From positions 248,001 to 312,000 of the forward strand of contig NZ_FRAC01000006.1 of NCBI RefSeq assembly GCF_900142215.1: a stretch of 64,000 bases of DNA, given 5' to 3'. The first letter of the stretch is position 1; every line of letters begins with the position of its first letter. Both the position numbers and the translations under genes were made by a program. Below, in pieces: positions 40,987-50,224 of the stretch. The notes below the pieces were generated by a model. That model was given only the letters and a program-made list of their open reading frames with translations. It was not told the origin of the DNA and ran no database searches. This DNA comes from Anaerocolumna jejuensis DSM 15929 (GTDB taxonomy: Bacteria; Bacillota; Clostridia; Lachnospirales; Lachnospiraceae).

Positions 40987-43900
40987 CTAAATAAATCGAA
41001 ACCATTTTAAATCAAAGCAGCTGCCCGGCATAAATACAAGGAACACCTTCTGCCTGCCCTTTACCCTCTCCAGGCGGCTCCTTCTCTCTTCCGGCCCCTC
41101 ACTGTGAGTGAATTCCACAATCTGCTTGGATTCCTCACCGGTGGACACCTCCGTAAAACGAAGGTGAATGGTATTTTTGGCAATGGGAGAATTACCACAG
41201 AGAAGAACTTCTCCTATTCCCTCTTCCCCAAAATCCAGCTCTGGAAATTCCAATGTAACATTATTTCCGATATCATATATTCCATCTTCTTCCACACGGA
41301 AGCTATCTCCGTATATATGTTCACATCCGGCTGCCTCTATTCTTTCGAATGAAGGATTTTGCAGGGTAAAGGAAAATCCTTTGATATGAAGCTTTTTTTC
41401 AACGACAAAGCAAATTCCGGTGACTCCCTTCAGCTTCTTATCCAGGCGGTAGGTCTCCTCCTGGTAAACATTCCACCTGGAGGGCTTTTGGTATACCACG
41501 TCTCCAATCTGCCTGCTTCCTTTCTCCTCCGGCATTCCCTCCCAGATACGGATACGGTAGGGTTCACCGGTCAGTGCAAAGATAGGAATCGTTATTTCAT
41601 CTGAGCCTTGGACGCCAAAATCCAAATCCCGGTATCCTACCTGGGTTTCTCCATCTCTGGCCGTTGCAACACCATGCTCGTTTCCATTTCCCGGCGTCCC
41701 TTTTGAATAACTGTAAAGGCCCCCGCTTACAAAGCCGTAGGGATTCAGGCAGGCCGTTCCCAGACCTGCTGCTTCAAAGTCAAGCTGTGAAATCAAACTG
41801 GCATGTTCTCCTCCATTCCTGCACATACAGCGGACCCTAAAAGAGCCGTCCCCCTTTGCTCTTACCCGGGCACTGTTTCCATCCACCTTAAGTTCAGCCA
41901 GGTTCGAGGGGATTCCTCCGTCATCCACCACACTCCAGAACAATTCCGAGTAAGCAGTATCTTCCGGGAGAAGCCTTGCACTTATCTCCGCCTCCGGATG
42001 TTCGGCACTCAAGATACGGCTGCCGGCATTACTAAGCTCTATCTTCCTAACAGGTCTGTCATTCTTCATTCTTAAAGCAGTTTCCTCTTCATATTGCCTC
42101 TGCACTTCCTGCTGTCTGCTGTTACTCTCCGGGCACTCTTGTGCTTGAAGCATCAGTGTCCGGTCAGGCAGTCCCAAAGAACTTATCTTTACCGTAATGT
42201 TCCCCGGACAGGTCTGTGTCTGTATAATGGCAAGAAGCTTACCGCAAAACAGCCTTTTGTCGCTTCCTTTATAGGAGTCGTAATCCGTACTGTCTCCGTT
42301 ATCCAGACCCACAAGCCTGCCGCTGCCGCTTACCTCAACACAGACACGGTTATTGGCATTTTCCACCGGATTGCCGTCTCTGTCCGCCATGGAAACCTCA
42401 ACAAAGATTAAATCCCTTCCGTCTGCCAGCCCACTTGTTCTGTCCGCCTTGCATACAATCTCTGCCGCATCTGTAAAGCTTCTTCTGACTGCTTCCGCTA
42501 TCCTGCTGCCCTTTTCGTCATAGGCCGCCACACGTATTTCCCCCGGTTCATAGGCAACAAGCCAATCCCCTGTCAGTGTCAGACCACGGGCATGATCAAT
42601 TTTCCTGGTGCCCTGGCTCTTTCCGTTCAGAAACAGTTCCAGATACTCTGCATTGGAAGCAGCCCTCACATCCACCGTCTGCCCCTTATTAAAATCCCAG
42701 TAGGGAAAGAGGTGCAGAATCCTCCCCTTCTCAGCTTCCTTCCATTCTGCCTGGTAGATGTAATAGGAATCCTTCTCAAAACCCGCCGTATCAATCTGTC
42801 CAAAATAGGAATTTTTTGTATGGTAAGGAGTAGGCTCCCCGATATAATCAAAGCCGCTCCAGATAAACTGTCCGCAGGAAAAGCTGCAGTCCCGCTCTGC
42901 AATGATACAGCTTTCCGGTGACCTGGCTCCCCAGCTTGTAGTAGAATTCCCCAGGGAAGAGCACTGTTCATCCTCATCGGCAAGCACCTGCTTTTTATAT
43001 GGAAAATGGTAAATACCCCGGCTTTGTACCGTGGAGGAAGTCTCGCTTCCATAGATTATCCAATCCGGATGGTCCCTGTGATGGGCCTTGTAGTATTTCT
43101 CCGAATAGTTGTATCCGGTCAGTTTAAGTACATCGGCACATTTCTGTGCATTTTCCCAGGGCAGATAGTTGGAGCCGAGGGTTACCGGGGCATTTACACC
43201 CGGATCGTGCTTTCTGACTTCCCAAAGCAGCTTTTTTGTTATTTCCAGTCCTCTTTCCCCCTCATGAGTATCATATATTTCATTTCCAATGCTCCACATA
43301 ATCACACTGGGATGGTTCCTGTCCCTTCGAATCCAGCTTGCTACATCCGCCCGGTACCAGTCTGGGAAGAACCTGGCATAGTCAAAAGTGTTCTTTGCCT
43401 TCTCCCACATATCAAAGGCTTCCGATTGAATCAGCATTCCCGTCTCATCCGCCAGATCCATCAGCTCTGCAGCCGGCATGTTGTGAGCCGTCCTGACCGC
43501 ATTGACTCCCATATTCTTCAGAATTCTGAATTTCCTTCTCATAGCAGTCTGATTATAAGCCGCCCCCAGGCTTCCTAAATCGTGATGCTCGCATACTCCC
43601 TTAATCTTTATGTGCTTCCCGTTCAGCCAAAATCCGCTCTCCGTATTATATTCCAGGGTTCTGAGCCCGAAGCGGCTGTATTCTGTCTGGCATATCCTTC
43701 CATCCACAAGCAGTTCTGTTTTTAATATGTAAAGAAACGGCGTCTCTGTCTCCCAAAGCTTCGGCCTGTCAAGCTGGAATCGGACCGCTGCCTCCATGGT
43801 AACCTTACCCACGCTATTCCCGTTCTTCCCGGCCTGCCCAAGTCTCTCTACAGGCACAAGACTTTCTGCCACCACTTCCTGTCTGTCTCCCACTTCTTCC

Positions 43901-44529
43901 TCATAGCTGCTGATCTGGGCGAAGGAATTTTCTCTTTTTCCGTTAAATCTGCTTTCATATATCCGAAAACGCAAGGCTGTCTCATGCCATTCTTCATATT
44001 GCAGCGTTGCGACTTCCGTCCCGGCCGTTACACTCCAGCATCCCCCTTCCTCCGGAGCACAGGTTATATAGGTGCCGTCCTGTACGAGCCATGTCCGCTC
44101 CGTTTCCTGAAACCAGACATTACGGTATATACCGGCACCTGTGTACCATCTGGAATTTGGTCCCTGATAGACAGCCTTTACCAAAATTTCATTTTCACCT
44201 TTCACAAGTAATTCAGTTATATCCAGGGTAAAAGCCGAATAGCCGTATTTCCACTCCCCGCACTTTTTCCTGTTCACATATACCGTACAGTCCATATATA
44301 CACCATCAAACCTGAGGAAATATAATTTGTTCTGCTTTTTCTCCTGGGAAAATATCTTTCTATACCATCCGATACTGTCCTGATAAAGCTTGCGGGAATC
44401 ATAAATCAGCCAGTCATGAGGTATTTCTACCGGTAAAAATGCTTCCGGAACAAATTCTTCATCCTCTTCTTTCCCAGTCAGCTGTTTTGCAAATTCCCAT
44501 CCGTCATTGAATAATCTGCCCCACTTCAT
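40987..44529 (-). CDS. GH2 family glycoside hydrolase with C-terminal carbohydrate-binding-like modules
   Basis: This is a 1180-residue retaining glycosidase. Order: jelly-roll sugar-binding domain (about 1-150), Ig-like domain (about 160-290), TIM barrel (about 300-600), DUF4982 and Ig-like segments (about 610-790), then a linker and two CBM6-like segments (about 900-1040 and 1070-1180). The acid/base glutamate is in WSIGNEIYD (about 415) and the nucleophile in IYGSETSST (about 495). The specificity could be beta-galactosidase, beta-glucuronidase or arabinosidase, and the xylan locus favours a side chain of glucuronoxylan. No signal peptide is seen. It lies 186 nt before the GH67 gene. Confidence 0.9.
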   Translation of the reverse strand: MKWGRLFNDGWEFAKQLTGKEEDEEFVPEAFLPVEIPHDWLIYDSRKLYQDSIGWYRKIFSQEKKQNKLYFLRFDGVYMDCTVYVNRKKCGEWKYGYSAFTLDITELLVKGENEILVKAVYQGPNSRWYTGAGIYRNVWFQETERTWLVQDGTYITCAPEEGGCWSVTAGTEVATLQYEEWHETALRFRIYESRFNGKRENSFAQISSYEEEVGDRQEVVAESLVPVERLGQAGKNGNSVGKVTMEAAVRFQLDRPKLWETETPFLYILKTELLVDGRICQTEYSRFGLRTLEYNTESGFWLNGKHIKIKGVCEHHDLGSLGAAYNQTAMRRKFRILKNMGVNAVRTAHNMPAAELMDLADETGMLIQSEAFDMWEKAKNTFDYARFFPDWYRADVASWIRRDRNHPSVIMWSIGNEIYDTHEGERGLEITKKLLWEVRKHDPGVNAPVTLGSNYLPWENAQKCADVLKLTGYNYSEKYYKAHHRDHPDWIIYGSETSSTVQSRGIYHFPYKKQVLADEDEQCSSLGNSTTSWGARSPESCIIAERDCSFSCGQFIWSGFDYIGEPTPYHTKNSYFGQIDTAGFEKDSYYIYQAEWKEAEKGRILHLFPYWDFNKGQTVDVRAASNAEYLELFLNGKSQGTRKIDHARGLTLTGDWLVAYEPGEIRVAAYDEKGSRIAEAVRRSFTDAAEIVCKADRTSGLADGRDLIFVEVSMADRDGNPVENANNRVCVEVSGSGRLVGLDNGDSTDYDSYKGSDKRLFCGKLLAIIQTQTCPGNITVKISSLGLPDRTLMLQAQECPESNSRQQEVQRQYEEETALRMKNDRPVRKIELSNAGSRILSAEHPEAEISARLLPEDTAYSELFWSVVDDGGIPSNLAELKVDGNSARVRAKGDGSFRVRCMCRNGGEHASLISQLDFEAAGLGTACLNPYGFVSGGLYSYSKGTPGNGNEHGVATARDGETQVGYRDLDFGVQGSDEITIPIFALTGEPYRIRIWEGMPEEKGSRQIGDVVYQKPSRWNVYQEETYRLDKKLKGVTGICFVVEKKLHIKGFSFTLQNPSFERIEAAGCEHIYGDSFRVEEDGIYDIGNNVTLEFPELDFGEEGIGEVLLCGNSPIAKNTIHLRFTEVSTGEESKQIVEFTHSEGPEERRSRLERVKGRQKVFLVFMPGSCFDLKWFRFI

Positions 44530-44823
44530 AGAATTATCCTGCCTTTCTAAAACAACCTCTCCAAGAATGCTTTTATGAATTATATCTATAATATACTATC
44601 AATTCTGAACAATTGACATGTATATCCATCATAATTTTTTGTCACAAAATAACTTTTTAGATTTTTTTTACATGTTAATATGTATATTATTTTCTATGTT
44701 ATCCCGTCTGTTTTGGTACTTTTACAGAGTTAATGGCCAATCCATCCATACAGAACAAATTTACATCTGTTTGTATGAATAAATTGACCATAAGGTAATT
44801 GCAGCCATATTTTATTTTTTACT
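44530..44823. other. AT-rich intergenic region between the AraC and GH2 genes
   Basis: These 294 nt hold no open frame of note. AT-rich stretches with TATATTATAG and TTGTTC-like elements on the minus strand could form a promoter for the GH2 gene, but spacing is not convincing. This is a likely target region for the AraC regulator. Confidence 0.4.
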
Positions 44824-45696
44824 CTATTCCAGAATTTTTAATTGATACTGTTTCGGAGACAGGCCCACATATTTCTTAAATGCTTTCGAAAAATTAGGAT
44901 AATCACTAAACCCCGAAAGTATACAGCTTTCTGTCACTGATTTTCCTGCGCTCAGATGATTTTGGGCAAGATAGATGCGCTTACGCAGAATATACTGCTG
45001 AATAGACAGGCCGGTAATGGATTTAAATTTTCGGCTGATGTAGGTTCCGTTATAGAATAACTCCTCTGAAAGCTCCTCCAAAGAGAAGGATTCCAAAAGA
45101 TGCTCGTTAATATAGCCGATTGCTCTATTGACGAGAGGAGGCATAACATTTGGTATGGGAATATCCTCGTTGTTGGAAAAGAACAGATTTACTTTTACCA
45201 GCAGGAGAAGCACATAAGAGGATGTGGTAACGTCCTGTCCATAACCGGTCTTGAATTTTAAATCCAGTAAGGAGTTATAAAGCTCCAACAGTTCTTCTGT
45301 CTGTTTCTGTGTGAGCACTACAATATTAGGCTTATTGCAGGAACGTTTCTGGAAGCATTCCGCTAAATTGGTATGGGGGGTGGAGTGGGTGTCCAGATAC
45401 CGGCTGCTTATATTAATTACAAAACGCTTATAGACTTTATTATCCAGTATTTCGACCCTGTGATATTCACCCGGGCTTATTCCGATGATGGTTCCCGGAA
45501 CAATACGGTAACACTGCTGGTCAATATAATAATTTACAGTTCCATCGACCAAACAATATAATTCATAACCATTGTGCGTATGATAGAAGGACTGTCCTTC
45601 CAATTTATCAGAATAGCGTATAAATAAATCTTCAGATATCGGATTGTATATACGTTCAATGTATTCTTCCGTTATTTCGCTTTTTAATGAGTTCAT
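44824..45696 (-). CDS. AraC family transcriptional regulator
   Basis: The 290 residues have an N-terminal cupin-like sensor (about 30-110, with FYHTHNGYELYCLVDG and GISPGEYHRV). The C-terminal double helix-turn-helix (about 190-288) includes FSLEELSEELFYNGTYISRKFK and GFSDYPNFSKAFKKYVGLSPKQY. It probably senses a sugar or uronic acid and activates the surrounding glucuronoxylan genes. It lies between the acetylesterase and GH2 genes in the same direction. Confidence 0.93.
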   Translation of the reverse strand: MNSLKSEITEEYIERIYNPISEDLFIRYSDKLEGQSFYHTHNGYELYCLVDGTVNYYIDQQCYRIVPGTIIGISPGEYHRVEILDNKVYKRFVINISSRYLDTHSTPHTNLAECFQKRSCNKPNIVVLTQKQTEELLELYNSLLDLKFKTGYGQDVTTSSYVLLLLVKVNLFFSNNEDIPIPNVMPPLVNRAIGYINEHLLESFSLEELSEELFYNGTYISRKFKSITGLSIQQYILRKRIYLAQNHLSAGKSVTESCILSGFSDYPNFSKAFKKYVGLSPKQYQLKILE

Positions 45697-45861
45697 AAGT
45701 GCTATACATCCTCCATTTGAAAATACATTTCCGGAATTCCTGGAAATGTTCCTTTCATATCAATTACCTCTCCAATTTCTAATTAATACCGAAAGCTATA
45801 TAAATAATTTATGTAACCTCAGCACTTCCTTTGCAAATTCCTCTGCTGGCAGCTTATCTCT

Positions 45862-47781
45862 TTATTCGTTCTTATACTTTATTTTTATTTCAAAAGGGGA
45901 GGCAGGAAGGCCTTCCTTATTATATAACAATTCCTCATTTGGGTTGTTGGAACGGGCATAGCTTACATATTCAAATTCCAGCTGACTCTCCTCCTCTGAG
46001 CCCTCCGGTTTCAGGATAACCTGACTGCCTGAGATTACAGCAGCCACCTTTTTATAGCGCCTGTCCCTGCCGGCCGCCATGAAATTGCCGGGATATAAAC
46101 TGCCGCTAAGCGTTACAAGTCCCTCTTTTGTGTGGGAAAAGGTCAGAATTACCTCCTTACCCCTTTGCACTGCTTCTATCACCTGGGGTCCGCTGTATTC
46201 CAGATTCTCATTTCCTGCCAGGGCTCTTGCACAAAGTGAAAGCCGGCAGGCAATTTCTTTCTTTTCCGTAGGGTGGAGATCATTCTCTTCTCCCAGGTCA
46301 ATTGTAACAGCCATGGCGGTATTGGGAAGCAGCAAGGCCTGGCGCTGAGCCTCCCTTATCTCTTGCCAGCCCGTATCCCCAGCCGGAATGTCAATCTCAA
46401 AGTTCGGCAATTGAACAAAGAGAAACGGGAAATCTCCCTGCTTCCAATTCTTACGCCAACCATTAATTAGCTCTTGAAACAATTCTCGATAATTATCCGT
46501 GCTGCCCGTATTGGATTCCCCCTGGTACCAAAGGACACCGGTTATGGTATAATCCAGGCAGGGAGCCAGCATTCCGTTATAAAGCCCTGTGGGTTTCCAA
46601 CTGATAAAAATCGTTTCAGGTCTTTTGCCGCATATGGCTCCAACCCGGTATTTCCAGAAGCCCTCCAATGAAACCTCTTCTTTTTCTGTTATAATAGCAT
46701 ATCTTTTGCCCGGTGTGAACCGCCCATTTCCCGTATCACAAACCACCCGGACAGTTATGATATTTTCACCGGTTTTTAAAATTCCTTCCGGTATCCTGTA
46801 TTTCCTTGGAGGATACTGGTACGCGGTACTTCCGACCAATACACCATTAACATAGACTTCATCATTATCAACGATAGTCCCCAGCAAAAGAGAGGCTTCC
46901 TTTCCCTCTGTGGCTTCCCTCAGAACTATTTTCTTCCGGAACCACAGACTTCCTGTAAAGTTTTCCAATCCTGCTTCGGCAAAAAATCCGGGAAGGCTAA
47001 TCTCACTCCAAGCTTCTTCCCGTAAATCAGTATGATACCAGGGCTGTTCACTCCTGCCAAATCCTTCGTCCAGGTCCCTCAGGGAATTGTACCATTCCTC
47101 AGAAAGGCTCACATTCCTGCTAAGCTGGGCCTTTATAAAATCATCCTCTTTGCAGGCAGCTATATCCTCTTCATATTCCTTGAAATCTTCCAGCATTTCT
47201 TCGCTCATCCAAGCCTGTGCTGGTGATCCGCCAAGACTTGCATTTATAATACCTATGGGGACAGAAGCCGCTTCATACATATATTCCGCAAAGAAATATG
47301 CCAGAGCGGAAAAGTCCATAATCGTATTTTTATCGGCTGTCTGCCAAAACCCGGATTCCAGCTCCTTCAGAGGGCCGTGAAAGCTGTATTTTTCATTGAT
47401 CTTAAAGACACGGATATGGTAATTCCCATTGTTTTTTTCCAACTGGGGATACCTGTCAGCCACACGGCTTAGGGGCAGCTCCATATTGGACTGGCCCGAA
47501 CAGACCCAAACCTCTCCGATCAGTATATCCTTTAACCGTATTTCTTCCCCGCTATGGCAGGAAATCAACATTTCGTGAGGTCCTCCGGGCTTAAGCTCAT
47601 GCAGCTCCGCCACCCACTTACCCTTTTCATCGGCAACAGCTTCTGCTTTCTCTCCCAAGAACCGTATGTCAACCAGCTCTCCCGGACTGGCATACCCCCA
47701 AATATTAACCTTTCTGCCTTGCCTTAATACCATCCCGTCACTTATCAGCCTTGGCAGCCTCAATGCCCGTTCTGTGTTCAT
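45862..47781 (-). CDS. Sialate O-acetylesterase-like carbohydrate esterase
   Basis: The 639 residues have the SGNH-type nucleophile motif in EVWVCSGQSNMELP (about 91-104) and the C-terminal DLHPTEKKE region (DxxH dyad, about 510). Between them is WYQGESNTGS and a jelly-roll insertion (about 275-370) like the GH2 sugar-binding domain. Despite the name, the family removes acetyl groups from varied sugars. Here acetylated xylo-oligosaccharides are the likely substrate. No signal peptide is seen. GGAAGG lies 9 nt before the ATG. Confidence 0.88.
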   Translation of the reverse strand: MNTERALRLPRLISDGMVLRQGRKVNIWGYASPGELVDIRFLGEKAEAVADEKGKWVAELHELKPGGPHEMLISCHSGEEIRLKDILIGEVWVCSGQSNMELPLSRVADRYPQLEKNNGNYHIRVFKINEKYSFHGPLKELESGFWQTADKNTIMDFSALAYFFAEYMYEAASVPIGIINASLGGSPAQAWMSEEMLEDFKEYEEDIAACKEDDFIKAQLSRNVSLSEEWYNSLRDLDEGFGRSEQPWYHTDLREEAWSEISLPGFFAEAGLENFTGSLWFRKKIVLREATEGKEASLLLGTIVDNDEVYVNGVLVGSTAYQYPPRKYRIPEGILKTGENIITVRVVCDTGNGRFTPGKRYAIITEKEEVSLEGFWKYRVGAICGKRPETIFISWKPTGLYNGMLAPCLDYTITGVLWYQGESNTGSTDNYRELFQELINGWRKNWKQGDFPFLFVQLPNFEIDIPAGDTGWQEIREAQRQALLLPNTAMAVTIDLGEENDLHPTEKKEIACRLSLCARALAGNENLEYSGPQVIEAVQRGKEVILTFSHTKEGLVTLSGSLYPGNFMAAGRDRRYKKVAAVISGSQVILKPEGSEEESQLEFEYVSYARSNNPNEELLYNKEGLPASPFEIKIKYKNE

Positions 47782-47977
47782 ACATTCTAACCTTCCTTCT
47801 CTTTTCTCAGACTTTATTCATTTATATGATTTCAGAGTCAAAAGTCCCTTTACATACACTATTATAAATTGTACTACGGTAACCAGCCTACCAATTATTG
47901 CTGCTTTTTCTTTAATTATTGCTCAATTTTATTATGGTATGTATAACCTTCATTTATAAAGGCAATAAAATAGGATA
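47782..47977. other. Intergenic region upstream of the esterase gene
   Basis: AT-rich, no open frame supported. It should contain the promoter of the esterase-AraC group, but no clear -35/-10 pair was picked out. Confidence 0.4.
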
Positions 47978-48011
47978 ATAAAACACTGCCTCTTTTTAGG
48001 CAGTGTTTTAT
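47978..48011 (-). terminator. Intrinsic terminator after the CotH-family gene
   Basis: A perfect 14-bp stem (arms 47978-47991 and 47998-48011) with a 6-nt loop lies 76 nt after the CotH-family stop on the minus strand. Confidence 0.75.
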
Positions 48012-48086
48012 TTGGTTATATTTATGAGTATCATGAAACTTATTTAATCAGTCACTTTGGGTATACCTGGAAAGTCCTGAATTATT

Positions 48087-50060
48087 TCATTTACCTTTTG
48101 AAGCTGCTTCCCCGTTGTCCTTTTGGGGCTTTGAGGAACTGCTTTCATTTGGTGCATTGCTGTTCATGCCCGGTCCGCCTCCAAAACCATTCTGCCCTTT
48201 ATTATTTTCCATTCCTCCCAGCTTGCTTAAGTCGATACCCGAGCTATCCACAAGTGCGGTACTTCCAGACTGTGCCTCTGTCGTGGAAGGAATACTTCCA
48301 TCCAATTGTCCTGATACACTTTCTGCACGAAGCTTTGTGAATTCCTTTAATACGGAAATTCCTTCTTTAAATGCATCATAACCCTCAAAGGAAGTGGTGT
48401 CATTCTTTACATAGCTGTCAATTGTTTTACTGAGGGAGTCTGCCTTCTCATCAAATTTACCGGAAGTAACGTATTCCGCCAGCTGGGACAGATATTTATG
48501 ATACTTTTCCTTATATTCGTCATTCTTAAGTAAAAGTCCGATTACCGGCCTTTCCTCCGCTGTAACATTATCAAAAACCGTATCAATGGCATAATTGACA
48601 GCATCCGAATTGCCGCTCTTATTGAAGGTACCAAAGGACAGGTTATAATCCCAGGGCAGCATACTTAGTTTACCTTTATCCTCATATAGAACATAATTGT
48701 GCCCCATATTAGAAAAATAGCTGTCCAGATTCACCAGGAATACATTGACTGCCGTATACCGTAATACCTCATCCACATCAATATATTTCTCCAGGTCTTT
48801 CCCTTCACTGATAGCTTTCAGTGTAGCTATCAATCGTTTATTATCCGTTTCCTTTGTCTTAGTTATGGCATTGTCAAATATATTGGAGTAATTTGAAAGT
48901 TCATCTCCATTATAAACTAAATTCACTCCCAGAGAGCCGCCGTTCTGACCGCCTGCACCACCGGCTCCCTTATTATCAGGCACTCCCTGATTCTGCTTAT
49001 CATCATTCTGTCCTTGCTTACCGGAAGTATTCTGGGGCTTCTTAAAGCTTACAGCCAGTGTATATCCGCTTACATCCGCCTTTGCTCCGTTCTCATCCTT
49101 AAAAGCGGCTATCTTTGTAAGGTCCATATTCATTAAATCACGAAAATTAAAATCTGCAGCGGTTCCATCCTTATAAATGATCTGAGAAATACTGTCTGTC
49201 TTAAAGTTATCCGGTATTATCTTATTCCAATCTGTTTCTTTGCCGCTTTTATCTGTAAGAGTGAACAGTTTTGCAATGTCCATGTTCTGTCCGTCTTTTC
49301 CACCTCCAGGATTTCCTCCAGGATTTCCTCCGTCATTTCCCTGGGGTTGGTTTTCACCGCCAAAGTATCCTCCATTATTTCCTTGCGGCAGGTTCCCTCC
49401 GCCGGCTTTCTTCGCATCGGCATTCATTTCAAAGCTTTCCGGTTTATAGGCAGCACCGGTGTAATCCTCTCCATAATTTCTGGTCAGAAAACTGTCGTCT
49501 ACATCCTCTAAGGCCAGATAAAATCCGTAGTTCTCATCATTCACGTAAATATCCGCAAAGGTATGGAGGGAGCTTGGAACCTCCAGATAGTCAAAAAGGT
49601 CATAGGACATATACTCTTTTAAGTAAGTAGTATCTCCAAACACATTGTTAAGAACCAGCTTATCGAGTCCATAACAGTTCTGGTCCTCCACATACTTATC
49701 AAAATTTAGCTTAAGACTGAAACGGTCACTGTCCGTAGCGGCCACCTGGGTAAGTGAAGTATTACCCTTGGTCTTGATACCAACATCCTTATAAGTCATG
49801 TTTCCAATGGTCACATCCGCCTTAATATAATTCTTGGCTTCGGCATTTTCCATCAGATTCTTCCATTCCGCTTTATCCGCTTTTATTTTTACGGTTATAA
49901 CAGCTTTTCCAAACAGCTTTGTGGCATAATCAGCGCTTTCTTTCGTTTTATCCGATGCTGATTGCTTTTCTTTTTCCTTTGGGGATACTTCCTTTGAACA
50001 GCCAGTGACTATAAGGGCCATAGCTAACAGCAGTATCATAGCAATCCGTCGTTTTTTCAT
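48087..50060 (-). CDS. CotH kinase family lipoprotein
   Basis: The 657 residues have a lipoprotein signal (ALIVTGCSK, about 14-22). The CotH domain starts with VITVKIKADKAEWKNLMENA and has GIKTKGNTSL, LKLNFDKYVEDQNCYG and LNNVFGDTTYLKEYMSYDLF. LPWDYNLSFGTF, the acidic metal site, is near residue 470. CotH proteins are atypical protein kinases first known from spore coats. This one is predicted to be outside the membrane and may act on cell-surface or secreted proteins. A Gly/Asn/Gln-rich insert (about 225-265) and a Gly/Asn/Ser-rich tail (about 620-657) are low-complexity linkers. Confidence 0.88.
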   Translation of the reverse strand: MKKRRIAMILLLAMALIVTGCSKEVSPKEKEKQSASDKTKESADYATKLFGKAVITVKIKADKAEWKNLMENAEAKNYIKADVTIGNMTYKDVGIKTKGNTSLTQVAATDSDRFSLKLNFDKYVEDQNCYGLDKLVLNNVFGDTTYLKEYMSYDLFDYLEVPSSLHTFADIYVNDENYGFYLALEDVDDSFLTRNYGEDYTGAAYKPESFEMNADAKKAGGGNLPQGNNGGYFGGENQPQGNDGGNPGGNPGGGKDGQNMDIAKLFTLTDKSGKETDWNKIIPDNFKTDSISQIIYKDGTAADFNFRDLMNMDLTKIAAFKDENGAKADVSGYTLAVSFKKPQNTSGKQGQNDDKQNQGVPDNKGAGGAGGQNGGSLGVNLVYNGDELSNYSNIFDNAITKTKETDNKRLIATLKAISEGKDLEKYIDVDEVLRYTAVNVFLVNLDSYFSNMGHNYVLYEDKGKLSMLPWDYNLSFGTFNKSGNSDAVNYAIDTVFDNVTAEERPVIGLLLKNDEYKEKYHKYLSQLAEYVTSGKFDEKADSLSKTIDSYVKNDTTSFEGYDAFKEGISVLKEFTKLRAESVSGQLDGSIPSTTEAQSGSTALVDSSGIDLSKLGGMENNKGQNGFGGGPGMNSNAPNESSSSKPQKDNGEAASKGK

Positions 50061-50206
50061 TCAAATACCTCATTTCCGTTTACTTTCATTAGGACTTCGT
50101 CTAAGTAATCACAGGATATCGTATTTGTATGTTTATTATGTGAACTGCATTCTTTCTGCCGGCTAAATTGTATACAGCGCAGACACCAGCGCTATGTAAT
50201 AAAAAA

Positions 50207-50224
50207 GATGCTCCTTAGAGCACC
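50207..50224 (-). terminator. Terminator overlapping the MutS-like stop codon
   Basis: On the minus strand a 7-bp stem (50218-50224 with 50207-50213) encloses the TAA stop in its loop and is followed by TTTTTTAT. Confidence 0.75.
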
